A stretch of DNA of 64,000 bases from Gordionus sp. m RMFG-2023 (taxonomy: Eukaryota; Nematomorpha; Gordioida; Chordodea; Parachordodidae), in contig NC_088779.1 of NCBI RefSeq assembly GCF_954871325.1, positions 20,028,846 to 20,092,845 on the forward strand, written 5' to 3'. Below the pieces are notes generated by a model, which ran no database searches, was not told where the DNA came from, and saw only the letters and a program-made list of their open reading frames with translations. How positions within the stretch are numbered: position 1 is the stretch's first letter; every line of letters begins with the position of its first letter. A program made the translations under genes and the position numbers. Shown here one piece after another: positions 45,617 through 58,076 of this stretch.

Positions 45617-46811
45617 ATAACAGTCATCTGTGAATAGACTTATTGCCATACAAAACCATACGATTATGGGTCAATTTTCACAATCTCTTGCATAATTAAG
45701 GCGTGTATGGGAATTAACATATTTAACCTTTTCCCCAATATACCAAGATACTGGGTTTTTCAGGTATACAAATTATATAATGATGGAAAGAAAGTGTACA
45801 TGCCCATCCAAAACATTAACCAACTTACCTTCTGTTACGACCAGTTCTGTAGTATAGTTCATGTACTTAATACCGTACTTCTTTCAATGATAGTAAAATT
45901 GTAACAAAATTGTAACTATATTTATATATTAATTTTATGATGGGGGGGGGGAGGGCTTTGGCCCGCCTTTGCCTTGCTTCGGCTGGGAAACATGTCTAGA
46001 TTTATATCTTCTACTTTAATTATTATATATTTATATCTAATTGCTAATCAAAATATAATTTAACATAAATGTAGAAAGCAACTCAAAAGCTATTCCTGAC
46101 CAATAAATAATCTTAAAAAACCCTTAACTAAAAGTATACATCTTTTAAATTTTCATATTAAAAAATTTGGAAAAATATTTCTACCAAGTTCATCTTTTTA
46201 TTTTTATTTTTTTCAGAATTAAAATTATACTGATTTAAATTCATGAATACATTTAAAAATCAAGACAAAAAATAAGTATATATTAATCTAATGTATCATT
46301 TCATTTTCTTATCAAAACTTTTAGAAAAATATTTTTTATTATTTCATCCTTTGATTTTGCATTTTTTTTTGAATTATAATCGGATGATTTAAAAAGGAAT
46401 ATTAAATTATTGAAAAATACAAAATCATTTTTATAGCCATAAATCAGTGCAAAAATAGATGTACGTTGAGTTTAAATAACCGGAATGTATTGATGTTTAG
46501 TTAGGATTTGTTTTATTTGATTTATAGAATCATTTAATAAAATAATAATAGAATAATAGAATAATTAACTAATCATAAATGGATTATGTACAATTTTATT
46601 TAAAATTTGTTTCATAAATTTTACACTCTTTTGTTTTGCTTAAAACGAAAAGAAAAATATAATAATTAATGCAAAATATAAATATGCAATAAAATTTTGT
46701 AAGAAAGCTATTATAATAAAACTAATTAATAACCCGTCAAGAATGACGGGAATAAAGTATAATTAGTTTGTGTATATGGTACTAAATATACTTTATTAAT
46801 ATTATAAAAAT

Positions 46812-47034
46812 TAGTGTTGTTAAACGGCTCGATTTTAGCCGATTTTTAAAAACGGCTAACTCAAAATTATAGCCAGGAAAATATTGCCTAATTGTCGAGA
46901 TTTCGCCAATAGATGTTCTATACTATGTGCCATTTATGAGCAAAATCTCTAGGCTTGCATAATATTTTTCTGGATAAATTATTGAGTTAGCCGTTTTTAA
47001 AAATCGGCTCAAATTGAGCCATTTAACAACACTA
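46812..47034. mobile_element. hAT-type MITE, family M, copy 4
   Basis: The best-preserved copy, 223 bp. TAGTGTTGTTAAACGGCTC at the left, GAGCCATTTAACAACACTA at the right, inner AAAACGGCTAACTCAA pair, perfect 8-bp duplication ATAAAAAT (46804-46811 and 47035-47042). Confidence 0.88.
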
Positions 47035-47479
47035 ATAAAAATAATAAAATTTAGGCGAAAAAGAGGTAAATTTGTATATCACACCTCATAAGATATTCTT
47101 AATTTCTGATTCATCTATCATCAAATAAGGGAGAAAAGTATGATGACCCGTCTATCTCAAAGGGAAAAATGAAAAATATATAAATAAGAGTACCAGAGCT
47201 CCCCTTAGTCGGAGTCAGTATTGCTGAGTCCGTCAAAAATGACGGGGAATGAGAATTATCACATCTTATGATAGTTGTTACCTGTTATTTGAAAATAATA
47301 TCCAATTTTTATTCTTTAAAACCCCTTCCCATCTTCAGGCGGTCCAATCCATTAAAACTAAGTTTAAATGGTATGTTTTGAATCAAAACATATCTAAAGC
47401 TTTTACTTGATACCCATATCAATATTATTTATTATTGTTAAAATATTACTGTTCATCTATGCCTAATATTTAATATTTA

Positions 47480-47960
47480 AAAAATTCCCAAGCAAGGTCC
47501 AAGGCCAATAATAATTATGAAAAAATTTTGCCACCCAAAACCAAAGATCATAACAATTTTTAAAAAATTTTCCCAACCTCAACCAAAGATCATAATAATT
47601 TTGGTAGTTGAGAACTGGAATAAAATATTTAAAAAAATATATAATGAATTTAAAAATACAATTAAAATCAGATTCTATGGGCCTTTGTTTATTTGTTTGA
47701 GGTCAATGTCTGATCCATAGTTAATAATAAAAAAATTCTCAAGCATCCAAGCTGATAATAATTTAAAAAATTTTCCCCAAGCGTAGCCCAATATAATTTT
47801 AAAAATATTTTCCAAGCCCAGCCCGACCCATTATAATTTTTTTTCTCAAACCTGGCCAACCGATAATAATTTTGAAATTTTTTTCAGCTTCCAATAAAAA
47901 ACATATTATAAAAATATTTTCCAAACCCAGCCCGACCCATTATAATTATAAAAAAAACGT
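47480..47960. repeat. degenerate CCAAGCCCAGCCCGACCC repeats
   Basis: About seven diverged units alternating a C/A-rich block (such as AAGCCCAGCCCGACCCATTA) with ATAATTTTAAAAATATTTT. Similar GGGCTAGG / GGCCAGG pieces occur near 6370-6520. Non-coding; the small ORF across it is a by-product of the repeats. Confidence 0.55.
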
Positions 47961-49190
47961 TTACTTATCGAACATCAAGTCAGTGGTTCGAATCTCGTTG
48001 ATGTATAGAAAATAATTTTAAAAAAAGGAAACATTTTTTAAAAAAAATTTAACATTAGAGGTATATAGTCTCCTTCAATTTATTTAACATTAAGATGATA
48101 GAAAAGTTGTTAGAAAAAATAAAAATAACATTAAGATTATACTAAAACATTCATTTCTTGATTATGGCGATTATATATTTTAGATATTAATGTAAAATGG
48201 GTACTAATTATTTAAAAATTGGGTGCTAATCTATTTTTCAACTTGCTAATTCTCAAAAAGGGCTTTCTCATCTCAAGCACTTAGCTTGCCCTCACTCTAT
48301 AGCATAGATGATAGAGAAGTAAAATTTTTAAGTTTGATATATTTTTATTTAAAATAGTCATTTTTCTAATTTAGCAATTTTTATGAATACTAATAAAGGT
48401 TAAAAGATTATAAAATTAATCATTAAATATTAAAACTAAAATAAAGGCTTATAAAAACGGTACAGGTTGATGAGAAAATATTTAAGAACAACCGACAGCG
48501 ATGACAGTAAATTTTAATTTATTTTAGTAGTGCCGACACCCCTCCAAATAAAAATATATTTACCCATTAATATTTGAAACATGAAATTTTATTTAAAAAA
48601 ATTCACAACCCTAATAAAAATTTTGCTTTACTTAAAGTATAGAATTCGGTTCACCTAGAGCGAGTAGTGAGGATAATGGCTTTATTTTTACTAGATTTTG
48701 AGGCGATTCTAAAAAACAAAACCTAATTTTAGGGGGAAAAAATATCGTCTTAGAGGTTTAATCTTAAGAGATAGCACAATCTTGAAAAAATTTTTTTACT
48801 TATGTCACAAGGCTTACTAAATATTTTTGACTGTTAGGATTGAGTCGATTTACAATACTACAGACAAGATGTAGTCTAATTTTAACAAAATCTATTAAAT
48901 CTAGTAATTGTAATTTGAGATTTCAATAGGTAGGTTTAGTGAATTAAACAATAAAAATTGAAAAAAAAAATCAGGATTATATTTTATCGGATTCTCGGTG
49001 TCCTTTTGCCAATCAGCCATTTTTAATTGATTGATATTTTTTAAAAAAAATTAATAGTAAAATGTTGAGTAATTAGAAATATTTTTGATTATTTACTAAA
49101 ATCCAATAATTTTGGATATTTATTATAATAATATTTTGAATATTTAATACATTAGTTACATAAGTTAGTGCTTTAACTGTGTAATATACT
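47960..49190. other. AT-rich spacer, no gene seen
   Basis: Holds one isolated B-box-like GTGGTTCGAATCTCG near 47988 without an A box or a foldable tRNA, perhaps a SINE scrap. Otherwise nothing recognisable. Confidence 0.4.
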
Positions 49191-50645
49191 TCATTAATCA
49201 TAAGCTGACGCAAGATTCCAAAAAAACGTTGGGAATAATAGCTATAATAATGGTAATATAATAATAATAGTTATAATGCCAAGAAATTCAATCGTAATAA
49301 TTATATTCCTAATAATTATAAATATAGTTCTAAACCTAACTTCACAAAAAAAGTCATATGCTTTTTATACGGCAAGGCAAACCACATCGCTAAAAATTGC
49401 AGAACTCATGTCATATAGATGATAATACCACGGATATCTCGCCTTTTGTTTCCTAATAAAGGTAAAATATGTGCGATAAATTATTTGTGGTTTACAATGG
49501 AATTCGATACCGGTGCTGCATGCAGCTGCAGTGTGATAGCTGAAGTTGCCTTGAGACATATTGGCAAATCATCACTACCACCAGCGTATAAACTAGTAGG
49601 ATTTAACAATATTAAAATCAAAGTGTTGGGTAAATGTACAAAGTCGAAGTAAAAAATATTTCTAAATTTTTCCTATTTGGGTAGTTAAAGGAGAGAATTC
49701 CCTTATTTTAGATTACCTTTTTTTAGAGATATCTATATAAAGCTTCCGATAGAAGTTCGGGTAAATAATAGAAATATGAATGTTCTTACTTAAAATACTA
49801 TTGCACCGAACCTAAAGTTTTTTAAAAAAATTAGGAGAATAAAACTCCAACAAGCAGTTATCTGCATACAACCGAACGCATCACCGATCGCCTTACCAGC
49901 AAGAAGAATTCCATTTCCACAACGTCAAACCTCTGAAGCTGATTTGGATATATTAGACGAAGGTGTTATTGAAAAGGTGGATCCAACAACAGCTACAATC
50001 ACTTGGACTACGCCAATCGTTTATGTCTTAATCCGGTACCGTACGGAGATTTTTATTTAACAATCAACAAATATTTAACGATAGATAACCATTCATTGCC
50101 AACTTTCGTCGACCTGACAAATAGGTTCGCGTGTGCTGAAATATTATTGATGTTAGATTTAGGAGATACATTTTAATATTTGGAGTTAGTCCAGAATAAA
50201 GCTGAAATGAATTACGTCACCATTAATCGGGAGGCCTCGACGATCATGTTCGTTATCGAGGAGTTCCATCATTTTATGGAAGACATTTTATGGAAGACAT
50301 TAAATTTTATTTACGGATCATAAACCCTTAAATAATATATTAGGTGATAAAAGACACCTAAATAAAATATAAAATAACAGTGTAACATGGTGGGCGACGA
50401 AGCTATTAAATTATGACTATGAGACAATTCATAGACCTGTAAATCAAAACAAATGTGCCGACGCTTTATTCCGTTTGGGAGTAGAGAAAGCAAAAATCCA
50501 ATGAGTCTACAAAAAATAGAAGATGAAATCAAGGAATCAAAAATAAACCTAATAGACTTTCACTCGCAACAAAGTCATAAGTGAAACGAGCAATTATATC
50601 AATCTAAAATAGATTATTAAATTAATTAAAGATCATTGGTATATT
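49190..50645 (+). mobile_element. Ty3/gypsy fossil G4, internally deleted
   Basis: Plus-strand gypsy remains: Asn/Tyr-rich nucleocapsid with a decayed zinc knuckle (near 49.35 kb), aspartic protease (EFDTGAACS near 49.5 kb), part of reverse transcriptase (about 49.9-50.2 kb) and part of RNase H near 50.3-50.5 kb. Catalytic centres are largely lost, integrase and LTRs are not seen, and the right side abuts foldback FB2. Ancient, with many breaks. Confidence 0.8.
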
Positions 50646-51857
50646 GATAATCTATATTATAATTTTCCAATGTCCTCACTACGTCATCATGACGTCATGT
50701 CATCGCTATGTGATGTCATCGCTACGTCATGTCATCGGTAAGTATTTATTTTTATTTTTTTTATTTGTTGATTTTATTTTATTTTATTCATACAGATGAC
50801 TGGAATTGATGGTGTACACGTACCTAACATGGATGTAATGGTACAAAAAATATTCCCTCAAATTTGTAAATATGAATGAAACTTTTTATTTCACTTAATC
50901 CTTTCTTTATTTTTTAGATTACCTTATCAATTTTCATCTCATATTATCCATTACACATTAAGAAAATCTCTACAAGATACTCAACTTGTATATATATTTT
51001 GAACATACAATTTTTGTCAGTACTTAGATTACAATTTTTTATACTCATATTTTTCTTTCATAACCAATAATTAAGAAGATAACCAAGTATATTTAAATAT
51101 TTAAATATTCTTATCCTAACCTATTTATAATATCCAATCCTTATAAATAACTCTTTCTTTATTTTTTTCCCCTCCCTTAATGAATTTATTTTATTTATCA
51201 CTAAATTTTACTATCTCATTCTTTTCTTTCTATCTCTATTATCTATTAACCACTATTTCTCAAAACCTTATCAATTCCTTTAATTTAATTTTTATTATTT
51301 TTATAATATAATAATTTATACCTTATTTTTTCCCACCTTTTTTAATCTTATTTTTTAATTACCTTACAATTAATTAAACTTAATCTTAATAACATTACAT
51401 TCATCATGTTATTTTTTAACTTTTAGAATATCATAATAGGCTTGATAAGTCCCCAAAAAAAATTTTTTTGATGATAGCCCTCCAATTACTAGAAATATGC
51501 ATCTAATATTGATTCATCTACCGGTTTTACATTATTTAATGTTTGTATAATTTCAACAATAGTTTATTTATATTTTTGCCTGATTTCTTTATTTGTCTAG
51601 GCTAACCCTAATCCCTCACATTGCTACAAAACTTGATGAATCTATTATTAAAGATTAGCAAAGAAAATAATGACGATTAAACAAACGCTTTACCCGTTCT
51701 AGAGTTACTGGCAGACAAAATAATAAAGATCTACGCTTGAAATGAACTCATCTGGAGGTTTATTTTGTTTTTTTATCTTATGTTTTATATATATGTTTAT
51801 TTTATTTTTACCCAGTTCTCCAAATTATACTATCACCACTACCACAATCCCTATGCC

Positions 51858-52440
51858 CGCGTCTACATGAGCGGGAGGAATAGGAACAGTTTGCATCCTA
51901 TTTTTTATTGGGAGGGGATGCTGTTTTAATGGGGGTAAGATAAATTATTTTGGGGGTTATCTATTAAATTTCGAGATGAAATAAGACAAAATTTATTGCT
52001 GTAAAAATTAATACTTTTATCATAGAATTATTATAATATAATTCACCGACCAAATCTATGTATTGCAAACAATCATACACATAGTTTTCCAAATAAAACT
52101 TTCTGCTATCCCTTTAAATGTAATTTAAAAGGTTTAGATATTTCAGCAAGCTCATAATGCCATAATAATTAATTTATTGTAAATAATGGAGGTTTTAATT
52201 GAATTTATTATCTAAAAAATAAATTCTTTATTTTCACAAAATATCGATAGTTGGTAGTAGAGATAGATTAATTTAAGTTATCCTTTATAAATTCTCTGAA
52301 AAGAGTATCAATAAATTAAAAAGGTAAAAAATAATAATAGGGAGACACCGCCGCTGAAGGCAGCAAATTTTTTTAGGGGGGTAGGCAAAGGTTTTCGAAG
52401 GGGGTTTGCATCCAGTGAAAATCCTGTCATGTAGACGCTG
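51858..52440. mobile_element. 583-bp hAT MITE inside the left arm of FB2
   Basis: Ends CGCGTCTACATGA and, inverted, CAGCGTCTACATGA, flanked by the perfect 8-bp duplication CCTATGCC (51850-51857 and 52441-52448). The opposite arm of FB2 near 53480-53495 keeps the uninterrupted site (inverted, with one change in the octamer), proving insertion after the arms formed. AACAGTTTGCATCC lies just inside the left end and is shared with the FB3 end at 59.08 kb. Interior non-coding. Confidence 0.88.
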
Positions 52441-52659
52441 CCTATGCCTCCGCCTATTTGACAAATATAAACATTTAATTCTGTACTATCATTCACTTCA
52501 CTAGAAGTTAATATTTAATATTACTTTATCCGATTCTCTGAGAAACTTTCATGAATATTTAGAGGAATGTTCAAACTTGAATGTACTATACGGAATTTCA
52601 TCAACTTTATTAATGGAAAAATATGAAATAGTTCTGTCGTGGCCTTTAAAATGTCATGA

Positions 52660-53090
52660 CTAAAATACGAATTGATATAAACTTCGAATTGCCATGAAAA
52701 TTGCGAATTGCCATACTAAACTATGAATTGCCGTATATATTGATAAATTATCATAAAATGCTGTAAAATAGGATGACTAAACTACGAATTGCCATATTTA
52801 ATGTTAAAATAAAGTGACTAAACTACGAATTGCCGTATCTAATCTTAAAATAAAGTGACTAAACTACGAATTGCCGTATTTTATGTTAAATTAAAATGAC
52901 TAAACTGCGAATTGCCGTATTTAATATTAAAATTAAGTGACTAAACTACGAATTGCCGTATTTAATATTAAAATAAAGTGACTAAACTGCGAATTGCCGT
53001 ATTTAATGTTAAATTTAAACTACGAATTGCCGTATCTAATGTTAAAATAAAGTGACTAAACTACGAATTGCCGTATTTAATGAAGAATTG
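52660..53090 (+). repeat. tandem array in the FB2 centre
   Basis: About eight units of 33-50 bp with the core GACTAAACTACGAATTGCCG followed by TATTTAATGTTAAAATAAA. The first few units are more diverged (CGAATTGCCATG), suggesting spread from right to left. Confidence 0.88.
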
Positions 53091-53097
53091 TTATAAA

Positions 53098-53375
53098 GGC
53101 CACGACTGAACTACTGCATATTTTTCCATTAATAAAGTTGATGAAATTGGCTGTACTGTACATTCAAGTTTGAACACGCAAAACGATATTTCTGTCAATG
53201 TCAGCATTGGTATCCCCTTCTAAAATAGAATCATGAACGACAATGTTAACTCAACCATAAAACGGTCGTAAGTATTGTATAAAAGCTACGACAGAACTAT
53301 TGCATATTTTTCCATTAATAAAGTTGACGAAATTGGCTGTATTGTACATTCAAGTTTGAACATTCCTCTAAATAT
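53098..53375. repeat. local duplication in the right arm of FB2
   Basis: The segment with TTTTTCCATTAATAAAGTTG and TACATTCAAGTTTGAACA occurs at about 53098-53180 and again at about 53285-53370, but only once in the left arm (52562-52660). A duplication therefore happened in one arm only. Confidence 0.75.
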
Positions 53376-54675
53376 TCATGAAAGTTTCTCAGAGAATCGG
53401 ATAAAGTAATATTTATATTAACTCCTAGTGAAGTGAATGATAGTACAGAATTAAATGTTTATATTTGTTAAAAAATAGGCGGAGGTGGCATAAGGATTGT
53501 GATAGTGGTGATAGAAATATCATTTGGAGAACTGGGTGAAAATAAAATAAACATAGATATAAAACATAAGATAAAAAAAACAAAATAAACCTCCATATGA
53601 GTTCATTTCAAGCGTAGTTATTTATTATTTTGTCTACCAGTAACTCTAGAACGGGTAAGGCGTTTGTTTAATCGTCATTATTTTCTTTGCTAATCTTTAA
53701 TAATAGATTCATCAAGTTTTGTAGCAATGTGAGGGATTAGGGTTAGCCTAGACAAATAAAGAAATCAGGCAAAAATATAAATAAACTATTGTTGAAATTA
53801 TACAAACATTAAAATAATGTAAAACCGGTAGATGGGTCAATATTAGATGCATATTTCTAGTAATTGGAGGGCTATCATCAAAAAAAATTTTTGGGGGACT
53901 TATCAAGCCTATTATGATATTCTAAAAGTTAAAATATAACATAATGAATGTAATGTTATTAAGATTAAGTTTAATTAATTGTAAGGTAATTAAAAAATAA
54001 GATTAAAAAAGGGGGGAAAAAGAAGGTATAAATTATTATAATATAAAAATAATAAAAATTAAATTAAATTAAATTAAAGGATTGATAAGGTTTTGAGAAA
54101 TAGTGGTTAATAGATAATAGAGATAGAAAGAAAAGAATGAGATAATAAAATTTAGTGATAAATAAATTCATTAAGGGAGGGGAAAAAAATAAAGTAAGAT
54201 TTATTTATAAGGATTGGAGATTATAAATAAGTTAGGATAAGAATATTTAAATATTTGAATATACTTAGTTATCTTCTTAATTATTGGTTATGAAAGAAAA
54301 ATATGAGTATAAAAAATGTAATGTAAGTACTGACAAAAATTGTGAGTATGTTCAAAATAAATATACAAGTTGAGTATCTTGTAGAGATTTCATTAATGTG
54401 TAATTGATAATATGAGATAAAAATTGATAAGGTAATCTAAAAAATAAAGAAAGGATTAAGTAAAATATTAGCCTGAATCTTTTTATTCACATCATTTATT
54501 TCATTCATATTTAGAAAGTTGAAGGAATATTGTATATATCAATTCAAAGACGATTTTTCAAATCTCTCAATCCCTGTTAGTTATGTGTACACCATCAATT
54601 CTTTAAATTCCATTCATCTGTTTGTATAAAATAAATAAGTAAAATCAACAAATAAAAAAAATAAAAATAAATACG

Positions 54676-54815
54676 TACTGATGACATGACGTAGCGATGA
54701 CATGACGTAGCGATGACATGACGTCACAATGACATGACGTCACAATGACATGACGTCACAATGACATGACGTCACAATGACATGACGTCACAATGACATG
54801 ACGTCACGATGACGT
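54676..54815. repeat. 16-bp tandem array of CRE-like octamers
   Basis: Right-arm array of GATGACATGACGTCAC-type units. Six perfect TGACGTCA octamers (the CREB/ATF palindrome) start at 54719, 54735, 54751, 54767, 54783 and 54799, preceded by two TGACGTAG variants. The left arm (50682-50740) keeps only about four, mostly variant, units. Confidence 0.9.
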
Positions 54816-55649
54816 AGTGAGGGCATCGGAAAATTATAATATAGATAATTTCAGTTATTTTTTTCACGTGGCCATATGTCAGCAAATTTATATAAGGTCT
54901 CTAAATTTTATCTGACTTTTTTCTCCGCAATTTTTTGTTGTTATCCATGTATGCAAAAACGGTAAAGTTGGAACCGTTTTTGCCATTAATTTTATGAGGC
55001 ACACAACATTACCTTCATTTGAATTAGAACCCCAAAAGGCTATATTACATTTTATAAGGTACATAATGGCATAGATAATATTATGAACTATATTACGATT
55101 TTCCATCTTATATCAAGTTTATTTGATAGCAAATGATCTTGAATGCTCTTATTTGCAAGCCAGGTCATGTTTGCATATTAACAATCTTTATGAAGAGAAG
55201 ATGTTTCGTGTCTCTCTAAGTCACGCTTAATGTTTTTCCAATTATTTACTCCAAGTTGAGTCCAAAAAGTATTTGATTTAGGGCCTCCAAACATAATACA
55301 ATATAGACAAAAGACTTTGTCTAAAGTAGTGCTATAAGATAGCCAATTTATGGGGTTGAGGTAACCATCTATATTAACCTTTCTATAATAGGTTATATTC
55401 ATGCTCCTGTTTAAAAAGTAAAAAAAATAAATACTGGTATAGAAATAATGGATGGGTAAAAATAAATAAAAATTATATATTATTTAAAACCTCTTGTGAG
55501 TAACAGGATATTGAAATTTATTTGTAAATGGCTGACATGGGCCTACAGCAGTTATGAAATTAATCAAAATATTTGTCATCCTAAATAATATGAAGTGAAA
55601 TGGGTCATTTGGTTCCTTCTTTTTGTATAGCTGAATAAGACTTGGACTT

Positions 55650-56390
55650 TTCCTCATAATTTATTCCCTTCAAAAGTTATTATATAAATTTTATTTAAAT
55701 TAAATACCTCATGCAAAGTAAGCGCCTCACTGGAACTTGGGATTGGGTGTAGAGCTAATACAATTTGTGAATCTTCAATAATGGAGATTTGCTATAAATA
55801 AAGAGTATAATTTGTTTACTTATGATATTTTTAATAAAATTTTAGTCAAATGGTCATTTTGTTCTTAGCTACATTATAATTAAGTTTTTAATAAATGTTG
55901 GAAATATTTGAATAACCTCATAATCATAATTTATTTCCTTCAAAAATTATCATATAAATCGTATTTAAATTAAATACATCATCATGCAAAGTAAGCGCCT
56001 CACTGGAACTGGGGATTGGATGAGGTGATAATACAATTTGTGAATCTTCAATAATGGAGATTTGCTATAAATAAAGAGTATAATTTGTTTACTTATGATT
56101 TTTAAATAAAATTTTAATCAAATGGTCATTTTATTCTTAACTACATTATAATTAAGTTTTTAATAAATGTTGGAAATATTTGAATAACCTCATAATCATA
56201 ATTTATTTCCTTCAAAAATTATCATATAATTCGTATTTAAATTAAATACCTTATCATGCAAAGTAAGCGCCTCACTGTAACTGGGGATTGGATGAGGTGA
56301 TAATACAATTTGTGAATCTTCAATAACTGATATTTTCTATAAATAAAGAGGAGTTATAATTTGCTTCCTTATGAAAAACTATATTTTTAA
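55650..56390 (-). repeat. about 241-bp tandem triplication carrying one exon
   Basis: Three head-to-tail units, each with a TTTATAG acceptor, an 84-87 nt open exon (ISIIEDSQIVLSPHPIPSS core) and a GTATTTAATTT donor. All three exons start and end in phase 0, so the transcript could carry one, two or three copies without a frameshift. Units differ by only a few substitutions, for example LALHP versus LSPHP. Confidence 0.82.
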
Positions 56391-56473
56391 TAAAATTTTA
56401 GCCAAATGGTAATTTTTTTCTTAACTACATTATAATTAAGTATTTAATAAATGTTTTAATTCTACAAGAATAC

Positions 56474-56659
56474 ATGATTGAGAAAACAGACATTAAAAAT
56501 ATTATGAAGTCCAATATAAAGTTATCAGGTTATAATGGCAAGACGATACGAGTGATAGGTACAGCACAAGTGAATGTAGAATACAAAGGGAATTCACAAA
56601 TTTTGAACGCGTTAATTATAAACATTAATAAAATGTCTTTGTTAGGAAGATCATGTTAA
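56474..56659 (+). mobile_element. gypsy protease fragment (fossil)
   Basis: A short plus-strand trace of a Ty3/gypsy retropepsin C-terminal half: SGYNGKTIRVIGTAQVNVEY, ending LLGRSC, the place of the family's LLGR-D/N-W motif. No other part of the element is recognised nearby. Isolated and old. Confidence 0.6.
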
Positions 56660-57899
56660 AACATTTTGAAAATATACTTGAAAGATTCATAGGCATAATA
56701 GATGCAGATTAATATAAAACTGCGATCACATGATGAAAGTATATTATCTAAAGAAATTCTAATAGCTAAATAAACAATGATAATAATATAAACATACCTA
56801 ATATAACACATAATGTAAATAAAGGGGATGAAATTTACAATAGTTGAATCCAATTCATATTTTAAGAAAATTTATATAAAAAAAAAGTAAAAGAACTTTG
56901 AAATCTTAATTCAATTAAAGATGAAAAGATTTAAATTTAAAAATTCCTAAAAATTAACATTACCTTACTTTTATTATTTTACTACATTATATTAACTAAA
57001 TATTTTATAATACTTTGGTTTTAAATTATTATTATTAATTAAACTACTAAACATATTGTTAAATTGAACTTTATAAAGTATATATAGATATAAAAATAGT
57101 GTCATAAATAGCTAAAAAAAATATTTAATAATAAATATATAATTTATTTTCTCTATACCCTGCCTACTTTAATTTTATTTTAATATATTGGTAAAATTTT
57201 AAATAAAAAATCAGTTTCTATTAATTCACAAATTTAAGGTATATTTTCAATAATATTTATTGTCTTTAGTTACAATAATAAATTAAAAATATTACTTTTC
57301 GGGAGTAAGATGTTATTGTCTTTTTTTGCAACTGGGTTTCAACTCCATTTGTTATATTATATGGAATATCACAATTTAAGGATACCCAATTATTATTATC
57401 TCTTTTGATGGCTACCTTTGTAAATTTCATATCAGCTGGCTTTACATGAGGATGTTTATGTTTATAATGTTCATGTATCTTGTCACTTCTTATTTTAGAA
57501 GTTTTACAATTAATATAATCACATTTCACTTTAAATAAGGTTCTGTTACTTGGCATCTATAATGATATAATTAATTATTTTTTACATATTATGTTTTTTA
57601 TTATTCTTTGCTTGTTGGTATATGTTTTTAAGCATGACTAAAAAAATTACCTCCAAAATTTATCCTGCTAAAAAAATCTATAAATTTATTAAAAAACATA
57701 ATATAAATATATTAACCTCTAAGAAAAGTACCAAATAGGAAATGTGTAAATATTAACTTGATAAAATGGTAAATAAAAATGGTTCACAAAGAAAGTTTAT
57801 ATTATTTATTAATTGAAAAATATCTTTACTTTAATTGACATTGTCAGAAAATCAACGATAACCATCATAATCGTATCAAATAATGGATTTAAAAAGATT

Positions 57900-58076
57900 A
57901 TAATTCAAATCAAAAATTACCCCCCAAAAATCAATACCTACCCCCAAAAATTTAATGCCTACCCCCAAAAAATTAATATCAACCCCCAAAAATCAATACC
58001 TACCCCCAAAAATGGCAATATATATTGGAGGCATTTGTCTTCTACCCCCCCCCCCCCCGGCCATGTAGACGCTGGT
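57900..58076. repeat. TACCCCCAAAAATCAATACC tandem repeats and a transposon end
   Basis: Five C-rich units of about 20 bp, then a run of about 15 C, then GGCCATGTAGACGCTG, which matches the inverted end of the CAGCGTCTACATG hAT family. This is therefore probably the right end of another copy, with CAGCGTC-type terminus at 58064-58076. The left end was not found. Confidence 0.6.

Larger units (their letters stand above)
50648..54849. mobile_element. 4.2-kb foldback element with tandem-repeat core (FB2)
   Basis: Left arm about 50648-52670 and right arm about 53095-54849 are inverted complements for more than 1.2 kb, apart from a MITE in the left arm and a local duplication in the right. Outer ends share TCTATATTATAATTTTCC, then CCTCACTACGTCAT. 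Both arms carry CGATGACATGACGTAGC-like repeats near their ends. The centre holds a 40-50 bp tandem array. No transposase ORF is present and no target duplication could be fixed, so the superfamily is undetermined. It adjoins the gypsy fossil G4. Confidence 0.85.
54890..57556 (-). pseudogene. hAT transposase gene with TTF-type zinc finger (DUF4371 family), decayed
   Basis: A plain DNA-transposon gene. Exon 1 (57556 to about 57299) starts at ATG and encodes a C/H-rich segment, CDYINC...HEHYKHKH, ending in phase 0 at a GT donor. Three tandem phase-0 exons follow (see the repeat at 55650). Then about 55660-55495 encodes SLIQLYKKKEPNDPFHF and GPCQPFTNKF, and about 55404-55178 encodes the TTF finger (VFCLYC, NNWKNIKRDLERHE, LHKDC). 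A stop comes next, then conserved residues continue (WLANKSIQDHL; after a frameshift NIAFWGSNSNEGNV at 55030-54985), where the family begins its catalytic domain. The rest is absent. The GPCQPF exon is also out of frame with the preceding exon or its acceptor is misplaced. It has lost function. Confidence 0.72.

Noticed and set aside
47976-48010. tRNA or SINE at GTGGTTCGAATCTCG
   Set aside because: A B-box-like word only; no A box at the right distance and no cloverleaf.
50648-54849. Polinton or viral origin for the 4.2-kb inverted-repeat element
   Set aside because: No capsid, polymerase or integrase frame is seen; arms are non-coding and the centre is a simple tandem array.
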